Origin: an uncultured Paracoccaceae bacterium
GTDB taxonomy: Bacteria > Pseudomonadota > Alphaproteobacteria > Rhodobacterales > Rhodobacteraceae
Assembly (NCBI GenBank): GCA_947501555.1
Contig: CANMWG010000001.1
Coordinates: 620,001-684,000, forward strand
Reading direction: 5' to 3'
DNA length: 64,000 nt
Under the pieces are notes generated by a model. The model ran no database searches, was not told the DNA's origin, and saw only the letters and a program-made list of their open reading frames with translations. This document shows positions 17,862-26,098 of this stretch, one piece after another (the first letter of the stretch is position 1; every line of letters starts with the position of its first letter). The position numbers and the translations under genes are program-made.

Positions 17862-18743
17862 TTATATTCCGATGTGTCTGTTGGCCCATTCTTCGGCCAC
17901 GCTGCGGGCAATTTCTGCGCTGTTTTCAACGAGAAAGCTGCGCGGTTCGGATAAATATGACGCGGTAAACGACAACGGTTGAGGCCGAAAACCTGGGTCA
18001 AATTCGATGATCTGGCCTGACTGGATAAACTCATGCGCCAAGCTGCGCGGGTAGGGGCCAACAGCGACGCCCGCCGCTATCATCTTGAGGCTCGCTGACA
18101 GTGATGCTGATGCATAAACCCGCAGCTTCGGTCCAACCCTGCGTGACAGTTCCGACATTAACTCGCGATAGGGGCGGGTCTGGCTTGAATATGAGATCAC
18201 CGGAATTTTGCTCAGGTCCGTCTGCGGGTTCAGCGTTGACCGGTACCAGGTCAATGCGAAGGGTGGCAACGGCACGTTTTGCACGGAGAACTCAGAGATG
18301 GGGCCCATCAACAATGCCAGATCAAGTTTACGTTCAAGCAGCTCCGACCGCAGGTTCAGCGAGATATCGACCGTCAAATCCACATTGACCCGCGGATATT
18401 GCTCGCTGAAGGATTTTAGAAAGTCAGGCAACCATGCCTGCGCGATCGTTTCGGCGGCGCCGATCCGGAAAAGGCCCTCAGTTTCAGAGGGGTTTGCAAC
18501 CCGCTGCTTTATCTCCTCTTCCACAAACAACATCTGTTCAGCGTAAGACAGCAGCAAGGTGCCATCTTTGGTCAGCACAAGATTACCTGATCCCCGTTCA
18601 AACAGGGCAACGCGCAGTTCCTGTTCCAAATTCGAAATACGGGTAGAGACCGCCGGTTGCGACAGGTTTAAGCGTTCAGCCGCCTTGCGAAAACCGCCCA
18701 GTCGGGCCACCCATAAGAAGGTTTTGATTTGATCAAAGGTCAT
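17862..18743 (-). CDS. LysR family transcriptional regulator
   Basis: A 293-residue regulator. The winged-helix domain (1-60) reads FRKAAERLNLSQPAVSTRISNLEQEL, typical of LysR. The effector domain (about 90-290) has the usual two-lobe periplasmic-binding fold. It lies 89 bases upstream of the DUF1445 gene on the same strand. A similar GATAGATT-GG string occurs before its own start (18749-18760) and before the DUF1445 gene (17848-17860). It likely controls the TRAP locus. Confidence 0.93.
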   Translation of the reverse strand: MTFDQIKTFLWVARLGGFRKAAERLNLSQPAVSTRISNLEQELRVALFERGSGNLVLTKDGTLLLSYAEQMLFVEEEIKQRVANPSETEGLFRIGAAETIAQAWLPDFLKSFSEQYPRVNVDLTVDISLNLRSELLERKLDLALLMGPISEFSVQNVPLPPFALTWYRSTLNPQTDLSKIPVISYSSQTRPYRELMSELSRRVGPKLRVYASASLSASLKMIAAGVAVGPYPRSLAHEFIQSGQIIEFDPGFRPQPLSFTASYLSEPRSFLVENSAEIARSVAEEWANRHIGI

Positions 18744-19014
18744 GGCTATTGATAGATTGGATCAGGGCTGGCGCAAAGCGATCGAATTTTTGTGCTATCG
18801 ATTCGAATTCTGATTGTGGACTGAACAGTACCAGCCATAGTGGAGGGTGACGTTTTGCAGCATTCGGTTGCTGAAAATTAACTCCCCATTTGCAGTACGC
18901 GATTTCGGCAGGCGAACGGTGGTTCGTCGAGGATCAAGTCATGGGCCTTTGCTCAAAGGGTGTTCTGCTTGCTTTAAAGCTGTGGAGCATTTCGGGGAGT
19001 TGACCGAGTGAGCC

Positions 19015-20190
19015 TTGTTACTATTTTTATCATCGTTTATTGTTATCCTAATGATTGCAGCCTGGAAAATTATACGAGAGTTGCGGCGTATAAAGACGCA
19101 GCTTGTAGGTACCATTTGGCGCCCGGTCGAGTTGGCTAGGCTGCATTTGCTTGGCCGTTCGTCAGCCATGCAAACTTCGCCCGACAGCATCGATGTCAAA
19201 GGTGCGAAAGATGTCGCTATTTTCGTTGTTTTCCAGAAGAACGGGCTTTGTGAGACAGTGTTCGACACACTCGATCATCTCATCGAAAAGGGTTTCGCCG
19301 TTGTCGTGGTGTCAAATGCACCCTTGTCGGCGGATGATCGGAAACGGTTGATAAAATACGCCGTCCACGTTCTTGAAAGACCAAATTTTGGGTATGATTT
19401 TGGTGCCTATCAGCATGTGATCCGCGCACTACCAAATATGGGGGCTGATCTTCGTTCCTTGTTGCTAATCAACGATAGCATCTGGTTCCCAACGGTCGCA
19501 AACCCCCAGCTTATCGACGATATGCGCGCGCACCCAGCGGATGTCTTGGCCGCTCAAATTTTCAATGAAACGGGGAATGCGCGACGGCAGGAGAAAGCTT
19601 GTTGCTTTGTCTTGGGCTCGTATCTGATGTTGTTTAAGCAGTCTGCACTGGCCAACGATGGCTTTAGATCGTTTTGGCAGAAATATCGGATGAGCTCGAA
19701 CAAGGAAGTTACGTTGCGTCAAGGGGAGCGTGGCTTATCTAAGGCAATGCAAGTTGCAAACCTCAAATGTGCCGGGATTTATGATCAAGCAAGGTTTAAC
19801 CAAAAGCTTGAAAGCCTTGATGAATGCCAGCTTTATCGATGCCTGAATGACCTTATTTTGCTTGATGAAAAGTCGCAACACGTGCGGTCAGACCTTCTAA
19901 TGCAAGATCGGTCCGTTGCTTGGTCCGCAACTGTGCGCGCTTTCATATCTGAAGTGGTTCGCCGCAAGAATTATATAGGGGCTGCACCGGTATTTAGCAT
20001 TGATAGCTTAGGTGTCGAAGTCATCAAGAAGAACGATGAGATGTTGTACAGACTGGCGCGTCAAGAGTTGACAAAGTGGGCATCCAAGAACCAAACGACC
20101 TGCACCAATCGCAGAGTGTTCGCTGCGCTGGCTGCATATTCCGCAAGGGACCGTGTTCCCGATTCTCTTCAAAGTAGGGGTACGCATTGA
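19015..20190 (+). CDS. RgpF-like (rhamnan synthesis F family) protein, copy 1
   Basis: A protein of up to 391 residues with an N-terminal membrane segment (3-20). The core matches the rhamnan synthesis protein F family: VVVVSNAPLSADDRKRL, ERPNFGYDFGAYQHV and LLLINDSIWFP. The family takes part in building rhamnose-containing or related cell-surface polysaccharides. The start is unclear: a stop codon at 19009-19011 leaves TTG 19015 as the first option, with ATG 19051 as the alternative. It shares its motifs with the gene at 20556. Codon and base use is more AT-rich than in the flanks, suggesting transfer. Confidence 0.82.
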   Translation: MLLFLSSFIVILMIAAWKIIRELRRIKTQLVGTIWRPVELARLHLLGRSSAMQTSPDSIDVKGAKDVAIFVVFQKNGLCETVFDTLDHLIEKGFAVVVVSNAPLSADDRKRLIKYAVHVLERPNFGYDFGAYQHVIRALPNMGADLRSLLLINDSIWFPTVANPQLIDDMRAHPADVLAAQIFNETGNARRQEKACCFVLGSYLMLFKQSALANDGFRSFWQKYRMSSNKEVTLRQGERGLSKAMQVANLKCAGIYDQARFNQKLESLDECQLYRCLNDLILLDEKSQHVRSDLLMQDRSVAWSATVRAFISEVVRRKNYIGAAPVFSIDSLGVEVIKKNDEMLYRLARQELTKWASKNQTTCTNRRVFAALAAYSARDRVPDSLQSRGTH

Positions 20191-20555
20191 TCGGGCAAGG
20201 CAGAAGCGTCTAGTGCAATCGCTGCACGGCGAATGCGAGTATCAGCCTATTGCAAGTTTCTAGGACGCGGTGACCTAACAACATGCGATCTAGCGTTAGT
20301 GCGGCCGCGTAAACTTTTTTTGGGGTGCTGTTTGCATGTGCCAGCAGAGAAGCAGTCGCCGCGTCTACTGGCAGAGACTAAATGAGCACTTTTTTGAAGA
20401 GTTTTGAAGCTTCAAATCGGCAATAACGTGCCGCATGGAATTCAATCGAAATCAGGCATGCTAGCTGGCTGGTTTCCCAGGCAAAATTTCATTAAATGCT
20501 ATTCAAGCAGCCGCGCCTTTTGAGCCGGTATGAGCACAGATGTGGGAAACACGTG
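20191..20555. other. Non-coding gap between the two RgpF-like genes
   Basis: About 365 bases without a convincing gene, terminator or repeat. An in-frame ATG at 20496 could extend the next gene leftward by twenty residues, but it lacks a close ribosome-binding site. Confidence 0.4.
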
Positions 20556-21701
20556 ATGCCAAGATGGTGGAAAATAAAACGGGAAATTCAGCGAATTGGG
20601 CATCAGTTCCGTAACCTGCCGTCCAATGTTTTTGGTACTTATTTGGGTCGGCATTACAACGATAGGATTTTGTCAAAGAAGCGCCGCGTGTTACAAGGTG
20701 AACAACCATCATCGCCGCGCCAGGCGGTCTATCTTATGTTCCCCAAACAGGGGTTCCTACCAACGCATCGCTGCGCAATCGAATACCTGAAAAGCAAGGG
20801 GTTGAGTGTTACGATAGTATCAAACTTGCCGCTAAGTGCGGAAGACGAGGCTGCGGTGCTCAAGCTTTGTCATCGGTATATTGAGCGGCCAAACTTTGGT
20901 TATGACTTTGGTGGTTATCGCGAGGCTGTTTTGACGATTGCACCTGAGTTGCCAGAGATCGAACAGCTCGTTCTGATGAACGATTCCGCGTGGTTTCCGC
21001 TCACTGATGAGTCGGACTGGCTTGATGATGTTGCTACGCTGAATGTCGATTTTGCAGGGTCTGTTTGCCATTTTGGCTTGCCGCAACCAAAGGCGGCGAA
21101 GTTTAGGGACATGACGTACGAATTCAAGACCAACCATCATCATTTTCATTATGGCTCATACGCTTTGAGCATCGGTCCCAATATCCTAAAATTCCCGGGA
21201 TTCTTGGAGTTTTGGCGGCGCCTGAGATTAGTAAACAATAAGGCTAAGACGGTCCGTTACGGTGAAACGGGCTTCACCACGTGGGTCGTAAGAAATGGGT
21301 TTACACATGGTGACACGCTTGGGGTGTCTGGGCTGGCAGATAGGCTGAACGAGCTGACAGATGAGCAGCTGATCGATGCTGCCGAACGCATCATTATATT
21401 TGATGACGTTGAAATGCGGCTTGTGCGGTACGATCCGCTTTTGGACATAAAGGCGATGCCGCGGGAGGACTTGATCCGCTTTTTAGTGACTGCAGCCGCA
21501 AGGCAGGGACCAGGTTACGTCATAGCCTATGTCACAACACTTGTGTTCGGTTATCCGTTCTTGAAGAAGTTGCCCGTCTGGCACAATCCCGAGGCTTCCG
21601 AGATAACGCTCGAAATCCTCAAGAAGCTTGACACGCCAGTGTCGCGTGCCGCTTTGGCCGAAGTGAGCGGCTCTCCGCGCCTTCCGGTCCGATCGTCATA
21701 G
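20556..21701 (+). CDS. RgpF-like (rhamnan synthesis F family) protein, copy 2
   Basis: A protein of about 381 residues, paralogous to copy 1: VTIVSNLPLSAEDEAAVLKL, ERPNFGYDFGGYREAV and LVLMNDSAWFP. The middle holds NHHHFHYGSYALSIG and GETGFTTWVV, also family features. It lacks the N-terminal membrane anchor of copy 1. I chose ATG 20556 because GGGA lies eight bases upstream. It is probably an enzyme of surface-polysaccharide assembly; donor and acceptor are unknown. Confidence 0.82.
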   Translation: MPRWWKIKREIQRIGHQFRNLPSNVFGTYLGRHYNDRILSKKRRVLQGEQPSSPRQAVYLMFPKQGFLPTHRCAIEYLKSKGLSVTIVSNLPLSAEDEAAVLKLCHRYIERPNFGYDFGGYREAVLTIAPELPEIEQLVLMNDSAWFPLTDESDWLDDVATLNVDFAGSVCHFGLPQPKAAKFRDMTYEFKTNHHHFHYGSYALSIGPNILKFPGFLEFWRRLRLVNNKAKTVRYGETGFTTWVVRNGFTHGDTLGVSGLADRLNELTDEQLIDAAERIIIFDDVEMRLVRYDPLLDIKAMPREDLIRFLVTAAARQGPGYVIAYVTTLVFGYPFLKKLPVWHNPEASEITLEILKKLDTPVSRAALAEVSGSPRLPVRSS

Positions 21702-21741
21702 ACTAGCGGTCGTTTCCAAACATTATCACAGCTATGGCTGG

Positions 21742-21945
21742 TCATTGCCTCTGAAAAATGGGCGAATGCATGAGGATAGTGCGTTTTATTTTGCGGCCTT
21801 CGACAAGCCCGTGCTGAAGATAGTGGTGGGCGGGGTCGACACCAGCCGCTTTGACGTCGGGTTTAAGTCCAAGATATACACCGGGATCAAAGTCTTTTGG
21901 GAGTACTGGCCGCAGATCAACGGGTGCTGGCTGTGTTAACTGCAC
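21742..21945 (-). CDS. 67-residue protein with an FDPxxYLxxxPDV motif
   Basis: A short frame encoding a compact motif, from FDPGVYLGLKPDV through HHYLQHGLVEGR. This motif is usually a small repeat within large glycosyltransferase or RgpF-type proteins. Here it stands alone at the end of the ABC exporter / sulfotransferase unit and overlaps the end of the sulfotransferase remnant by ten bases. It may be a genuine small protein or the remnant of a larger polysaccharide gene. Confidence 0.45.
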   Translation of the reverse strand: MQLTQPAPVDLRPVLPKDFDPGVYLGLKPDVKAAGVDPAHHYLQHGLVEGRKIKRTILMHSPIFQRQ

Positions 21946-22904
21946 TGACGTACAACCTTCATGAAAGGTACCATTATCTCCAAAGAGAATGCAATTTCTT
22001 TGATATTGGCTGGATCGCGCGCAGTGTCTCTCAATCCTTCAGATGCCGGCAAGAGAGCATTGAAATTCTTGAGGGGCTCTTGCAGATGTTCCAAGAGCAT
22101 TCTGTCAATTGCAGGAATATATGGGTCGCGCATTTTTTCAGGCTCATTCTGGAACCGCTTGATCAGCAAGCTATCCAGCACAGGGGAGCCGATGCGCGGA
22201 CTGGCCAACACAATCTGATTCGCTTGCAGGTAAGATAGTGAGGGGGTACTGCGTTTTGCGCCGGGTTTTATCAACTTGTCCAAATCTGAACTGGCGCCTA
22301 TTTCATTCAAGAAGGCCGGAATTTGGTCCTTTCGATGAATGTCATAATTTTTGATTTTTAGGCTAAAACTTGCGTCGATGATGGGAACATTATTCTCAAT
22401 ATCAAAGCCCGTATTTCGATTTGCTTCATGACCTGGGTGGTCAAACCTCGGTTATGTTCCTTTGTCTTGATAGTATGTTTCCATCCGGAAACGGTATGGT
22501 CATAGATATCACGACAAAAAACGATAAACGTTACGTCATATACTTCGGCGAGTCGTTTGAAGAACGGAATTGCACTTTTAGAGACATTTGATGAAAGTGT
22601 TTATGAGCATAAAATCAACTTTTTGTCCTGTGGCGGACAGCCCTTTTCTAACGGTCGTGTCGAAATATTTTTCGGAAATTTCAGTTAGATTTAGTGGAAG
22701 GCCATCCTTTACGGATCTAGTCTTCATTTTATGTAAAATGTTGCCAGAACAAAATCCGGATAGACTTGTTTTATCTCCCTCTAGGAACGGATAGCCTATC
22801 CCCGACTTTTCGAACGCGGCGGCGTTGAGCGACAAATGAGCCTGAATTGCCGACGATCCTGTTTTGTGTTGACCTATGTGCAAGTACATATGCCGTTTTC
22901 CCAT
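21936..22904 (-). pseudogene. Sulfotransferase-like gene broken by two compensating frameshifts
   Basis: The N-terminal part (22904 to about 22580) begins MGKRHMYLHIGQHKTGSSAI, with the PAPS-binding KTGSS loop of sulfotransferases. It then hits a stop after INTFIKCL. In another frame, 22582 to about 22445 continues SKSAIPFFKRLAEVYDVTF and CRDIYDHTVSGWKHT, including the expected Arg-containing second PAPS motif. From about 22440 the first frame resumes (NRNTGFDIENNVPIIDASF) and runs to the stop at 21936. The total span is 969 bases, exactly 323 codons. Two compensating indels, or two sequence errors, would explain this. It starts two bases after the ABC exporter stop. Confidence 0.75.
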
Positions 22905-22906
22905 TG

Positions 22907-24700
22907 TTATTCCCCGGTTTCCTTTCCACCATACTGCATGTCGTATAAGTCATTGAACTTACCTTTGGCCGCTATCAGGTCGCTGATCGTACCTTGTTCT
23001 ACAATCTGACCCGCCTCTAGATAGCATATTTTGTCGGCGTTCATGACCGTGGATAATCTATGAGCGATGACAATTGTTGTAACGCCGGACGTGATTGTTT
23101 CGAGTGCATCACGGACCAATGCTTCGGAGTGGCTGTCGAGGGCGCTTGTGGCCTCGTCAAGAAGCAAGATCGGCGCCTGACGCAGGACAGCCCTGGCAAT
23201 CGACAAACGTTGCCGCTGTCCTCCGGATAAGAACGATCCGTTCTCGCCGATCTGTGTATCGTAACCCTTGGGCAGTTTTTCGATAAACTCATGCGCATGG
23301 GCTGTCTTTGCTGCGGCGATGGCATCTTCTTCGGTGGCACCTGGGCGGGCCAGCAACAGGTTTTCCATGACTGTGGCCGTAAACAGAAAAGTGTCCTGGC
23401 CAACAAATGCGATCTTGCTGCGCAAAGATTTAAATGTCGCCGTGCGAATATCCAGCCCGTTGATCATGATCGACCCTTCAACAGGATCGTAAAGGCGCAA
23501 GAGAAGGTCAAAAAGGGTCGACTTGCCACCACCTGAAGGCCCTACGAGGGCCGTGGTTTTTCCAGCCTCGAACGTCGTGCTAATGTTTTTCAGAACGCGC
23601 TGTTTTTTGCCGTAAGAGAAGCTGACATTGCTCAACGTCACCGCATTGGGACCATCCGGCATGGCCACGGCATCGGCGCTTTCGGTCAACGTTTGTGGCG
23701 TGTCCAGAAGTTTGTACATCATTCTGACGCCGACCATGCCCCTTTCGATGACGACCCGCATGCGTGATAGTCGGTTGGCCGGTTCGTAGGACATCAGAAA
23801 CGCCGTCACAAATGACATGAGCTGGCCCGGTGTTCCAGGTGCTTGACCAAAGATGCTGACCGAGCTCAAAATAACGATAAGTCCAATCGCGACCCCCGCA
23901 ATAATATCCAGAAGCGGCATCGTCGCAGCTTCGAGCTGTGTCATGCGGTTTCGACGTTCCTCAACCTGACAGATGGCGTCGTCCATCCGATCTGTCATCT
24001 GTGCCTCGAGAGCAAACGCTTTCACCACTCTGGCGCCGGTCGATGTTTCCTGTACCACTTTGATAATCTCGGCAAGGCCGCCCATTTCTTCCGCCATGAC
24101 CTCTTGCACAAGCTTGAGGATTTTCCGGATGCCAAACAGAACGATAGGGACCACCACGAGGCAGGCAACTGATAAAAAAGGCTGTTGATAGAACATCACG
24201 CCAACTAGGCCAACCAAGGTCAGCAGGTCTTTTGCGAAGCCGCTGACGATGCTGTCAATGATACTACGTGCAGCTTGCGCACTTTGCGTGATCTTCATCA
24301 AGAGCTGAGAGGAGTGTTTATCGTTAAAGAATTCTACGCCTTGCGACAGCATCCGGTCGTACATCTGCTTCTGTTTTTGAGCGACAATCCGGTTGCCTGC
24401 CCGCGCCATCAGCACAGCTTGTGTATAGAGTGCTAGTCCGCGGAATGAAAAAATGAGCGCAATGCTGATGCCGATCAGACGGACACGACTTCGATCTTCT
24501 GGGTTGGCCAGTGTATCGATGATTTCTCCCATCATCCAGGCCGACAATGCTGTGGCAACGGCGACCAAGACCATAGCCCCAGAAGCTGCAAAATACTTCC
24601 AACGGTGTTCCCGATAGCTTTCTAACAAAAGCCGCGTGAACAAGCGGTCATCCGGCAGGCGATCTAGCCACCGCTCGTGCCAATTGTTCTTTTTGGACAT
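22907..24700 (-). CDS. ABC exporter, fused membrane and ATPase domains (MsbA-like)
   Basis: A half-transporter of about 597 residues with six membrane segments in the first 310 residues and a C-terminal ATPase. Walker A is GPSGGGKST, the signature is LSGGQRQRLSIARA, and Walker B plus D-loop is ILLLDEATSALDS. The H-loop His lies in VIAHRLSTV. It resembles lipid A / polysaccharide-lipid flippases. Its operon partner is a sulfotransferase remnant, and RgpF-like genes lie nearby, so export of a surface glycan or lipid is likely. GTG 24730 is an alternative start adding ten residues; neither start has a strong ribosome-binding site. Confidence 0.9.
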   Translation of the reverse strand: MSKKNNWHERWLDRLPDDRLFTRLLLESYREHRWKYFAASGAMVLVAVATALSAWMMGEIIDTLANPEDRSRVRLIGISIALIFSFRGLALYTQAVLMARAGNRIVAQKQKQMYDRMLSQGVEFFNDKHSSQLLMKITQSAQAARSIIDSIVSGFAKDLLTLVGLVGVMFYQQPFLSVACLVVVPIVLFGIRKILKLVQEVMAEEMGGLAEIIKVVQETSTGARVVKAFALEAQMTDRMDDAICQVEERRNRMTQLEAATMPLLDIIAGVAIGLIVILSSVSIFGQAPGTPGQLMSFVTAFLMSYEPANRLSRMRVVIERGMVGVRMMYKLLDTPQTLTESADAVAMPDGPNAVTLSNVSFSYGKKQRVLKNISTTFEAGKTTALVGPSGGGKSTLFDLLLRLYDPVEGSIMINGLDIRTATFKSLRSKIAFVGQDTFLFTATVMENLLLARPGATEEDAIAAAKTAHAHEFIEKLPKGYDTQIGENGSFLSGGQRQRLSIARAVLRQAPILLLDEATSALDSHSEALVRDALETITSGVTTIVIAHRLSTVMNADKICYLEAGQIVEQGTISDLIAAKGKFNDLYDMQYGGKETGE

Positions 24701-24730
24701 AAAACTGCTTTTTTGAGGTTTGTTACCCAC

Positions 24731-25037
24731 GATTGTCTAGCTCATTATCAGCTTTGAAAGATGAGGTCGACTTGTAAGTTCTGACACCTTCAACTGCCGC
24801 TGACAGGGCATCTCTGGTGAACTACTTGATTTGTTAGTGGTAGATGGATCGACGACGCCATCTGTAAAATTGCGTGTGTCGGCAATATTCGCCGCGTGTT
24901 TCGGGATTCGCAGGGCAAGCCAGTAAGGTGACCTAGCCGTTGACCCAACGACTCTGCAATTGACAGAGGCGGTTCATGTGGTTCTGCGATTGTTGGTTGT
25001 GCTGTTAATTTTCGCTTAATTATAAGGAGGTTAGCGG
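24731..25037. other. AT-rich intergenic region, no gene recognised
   Basis: This stretch separates the ABC exporter from the genes to the right. I find no convincing coding signal, and frames on either strand lack recognisable motifs. It probably holds the exporter promoter. Confidence 0.4.
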
Positions 25038-25139
25038 ATGTGCGTTTGGTCAAACAGATGGCATGTTTGGGGTATTGCCGTAATTTTGCCGCAGGGAAGC
25101 ATCATTTTTGCCATTTATCTCCATAATTGGTTCCGATAG
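25024..25139 (+). CDS. Candidate 33-residue small membrane protein
   Basis: A perfect AAGGAGG at 25024-25030 lies seven bases before ATG 25038. The frame runs 33 codons to TAG 25139. The predicted peptide is MCVWSNRWHVWGIAVILPQ followed by GSIIFAIYLHNWFR, a single hydrophobic segment with aromatic and charged ends. The coding part is 25038-25139; the listed span includes the ribosome-binding site. The strong site and hydrophobic content argue for a real small protein. No family is recognised. Confidence 0.4.
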
Positions 25140-25229
25140 GTTTTTAGTGTTGACGATCATCCGTTTTATGTTTTCGTAACAAAGTTGTGCAGCGCGATGA
25201 TGCGCTGATTATGTGGGTGTAAAAAAGTG

Positions 25230-25784
25230 ATGGAGATTTTTGGGCGACTTTGTGGCTTGGCTTGGCGGATGTTGCTATGTGCGGTGCCGTGTTTACCGAT
25301 CGCAGCTCAGGCCCAATCCAGTGACCCTTCCGTCATGCGCATGGTCTGTTTTGATTCCGCTGAAACAACAAATGGCGAAAGCACAGGCGGCTGGACGGTA
25401 ATCGTCACGCAGCAAAGCAGTGAATTGCACGCGGCAGAGACATTCATTCCCGATGATAGTGGTCAATATGCCGAAAAATTCCCGATGTTTGAAAATATCA
25501 CGTTTTTCATATCGGTGTTCTCTAATACGGCAGGGGTTGCGGCCTCTGATGACTTGGCTGCTTTTGCAGATGCGCTTTTGGTCAGTCCGGATGCACCACC
25601 TTGGATCATTGCAGAAGGTAACCGTGTTGGCACATTGCTTGACATTAGCTGGGGTGATTCAAACGGCTTCAAGTACGATTCCGCGGATCAGACAAAGAAT
25701 GCTTACCTTGATATTGCGTCCGCCGACGAACGAACCCCAATCTGTCAAAAACCCTTTGCCTATGTGATCCCAGGGGGTGGCTGA
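25230..25784 (+). CDS. Exported protein of unknown function
   Basis: A protein of about 184 residues with a signal peptide that ends in AQAQSS (near residue 30). The mature part is acidic, with two cysteines (VCFDS and ICQKP) that may form a disulfide. No domain is recognised. GTG 25227 directly before ATG 25230 is an alternative start. It probably resides in the periplasm. Confidence 0.6.
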   Translation: MEIFGRLCGLAWRMLLCAVPCLPIAAQAQSSDPSVMRMVCFDSAETTNGESTGGWTVIVTQQSSELHAAETFIPDDSGQYAEKFPMFENITFFISVFSNTAGVAASDDLAAFADALLVSPDAPPWIIAEGNRVGTLLDISWGDSNGFKYDSADQTKNAYLDIASADERTPICQKPFAYVIPGGG

Positions 25785-26098
25785 AGGTTACCCCAAGTAA
25801 GCTTGTGACTGCGTTTTTGCCGGTTTGAAAGGTGAGGAAAATGTCAGTGCAAGCTAGGTTTTTATATTTTTTCCAGTGAGTTAGGTGCTCTTTAGGACGC
25901 ATTCATTAGGCTCGCATGACCACCAAACACCTGACGGACTACAATTTCGCCATATTTGGCCTAACTTAAGTCAAACTGTTTGCTTAATGGAAACAGTGAA
26001 GTGACGAGTTAAATTGTTTGGTTGTTAACAAGGCGGGATCGCCGAAGCAAAAGTTCGGCTCCAGCCCTGAAGGTAAATTGGAAACCGTGAGGACTCAT
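25785..26098. other. Intergenic region before the PstS-OmpA gene
   Basis: About 310 bases without a convincing gene. The open frame into the following gene can be extended leftward to 26018, but that part lacks the signal-peptide start. The sequence is AT-rich and presumably contains the promoter. Confidence 0.4.

Noticed and set aside
24790-25053. 87-residue minus-strand frame in the gap right of the ABC exporter
   Set aside because: No ribosome-binding site, no motif, and it overlaps the better-supported 33-residue frame.
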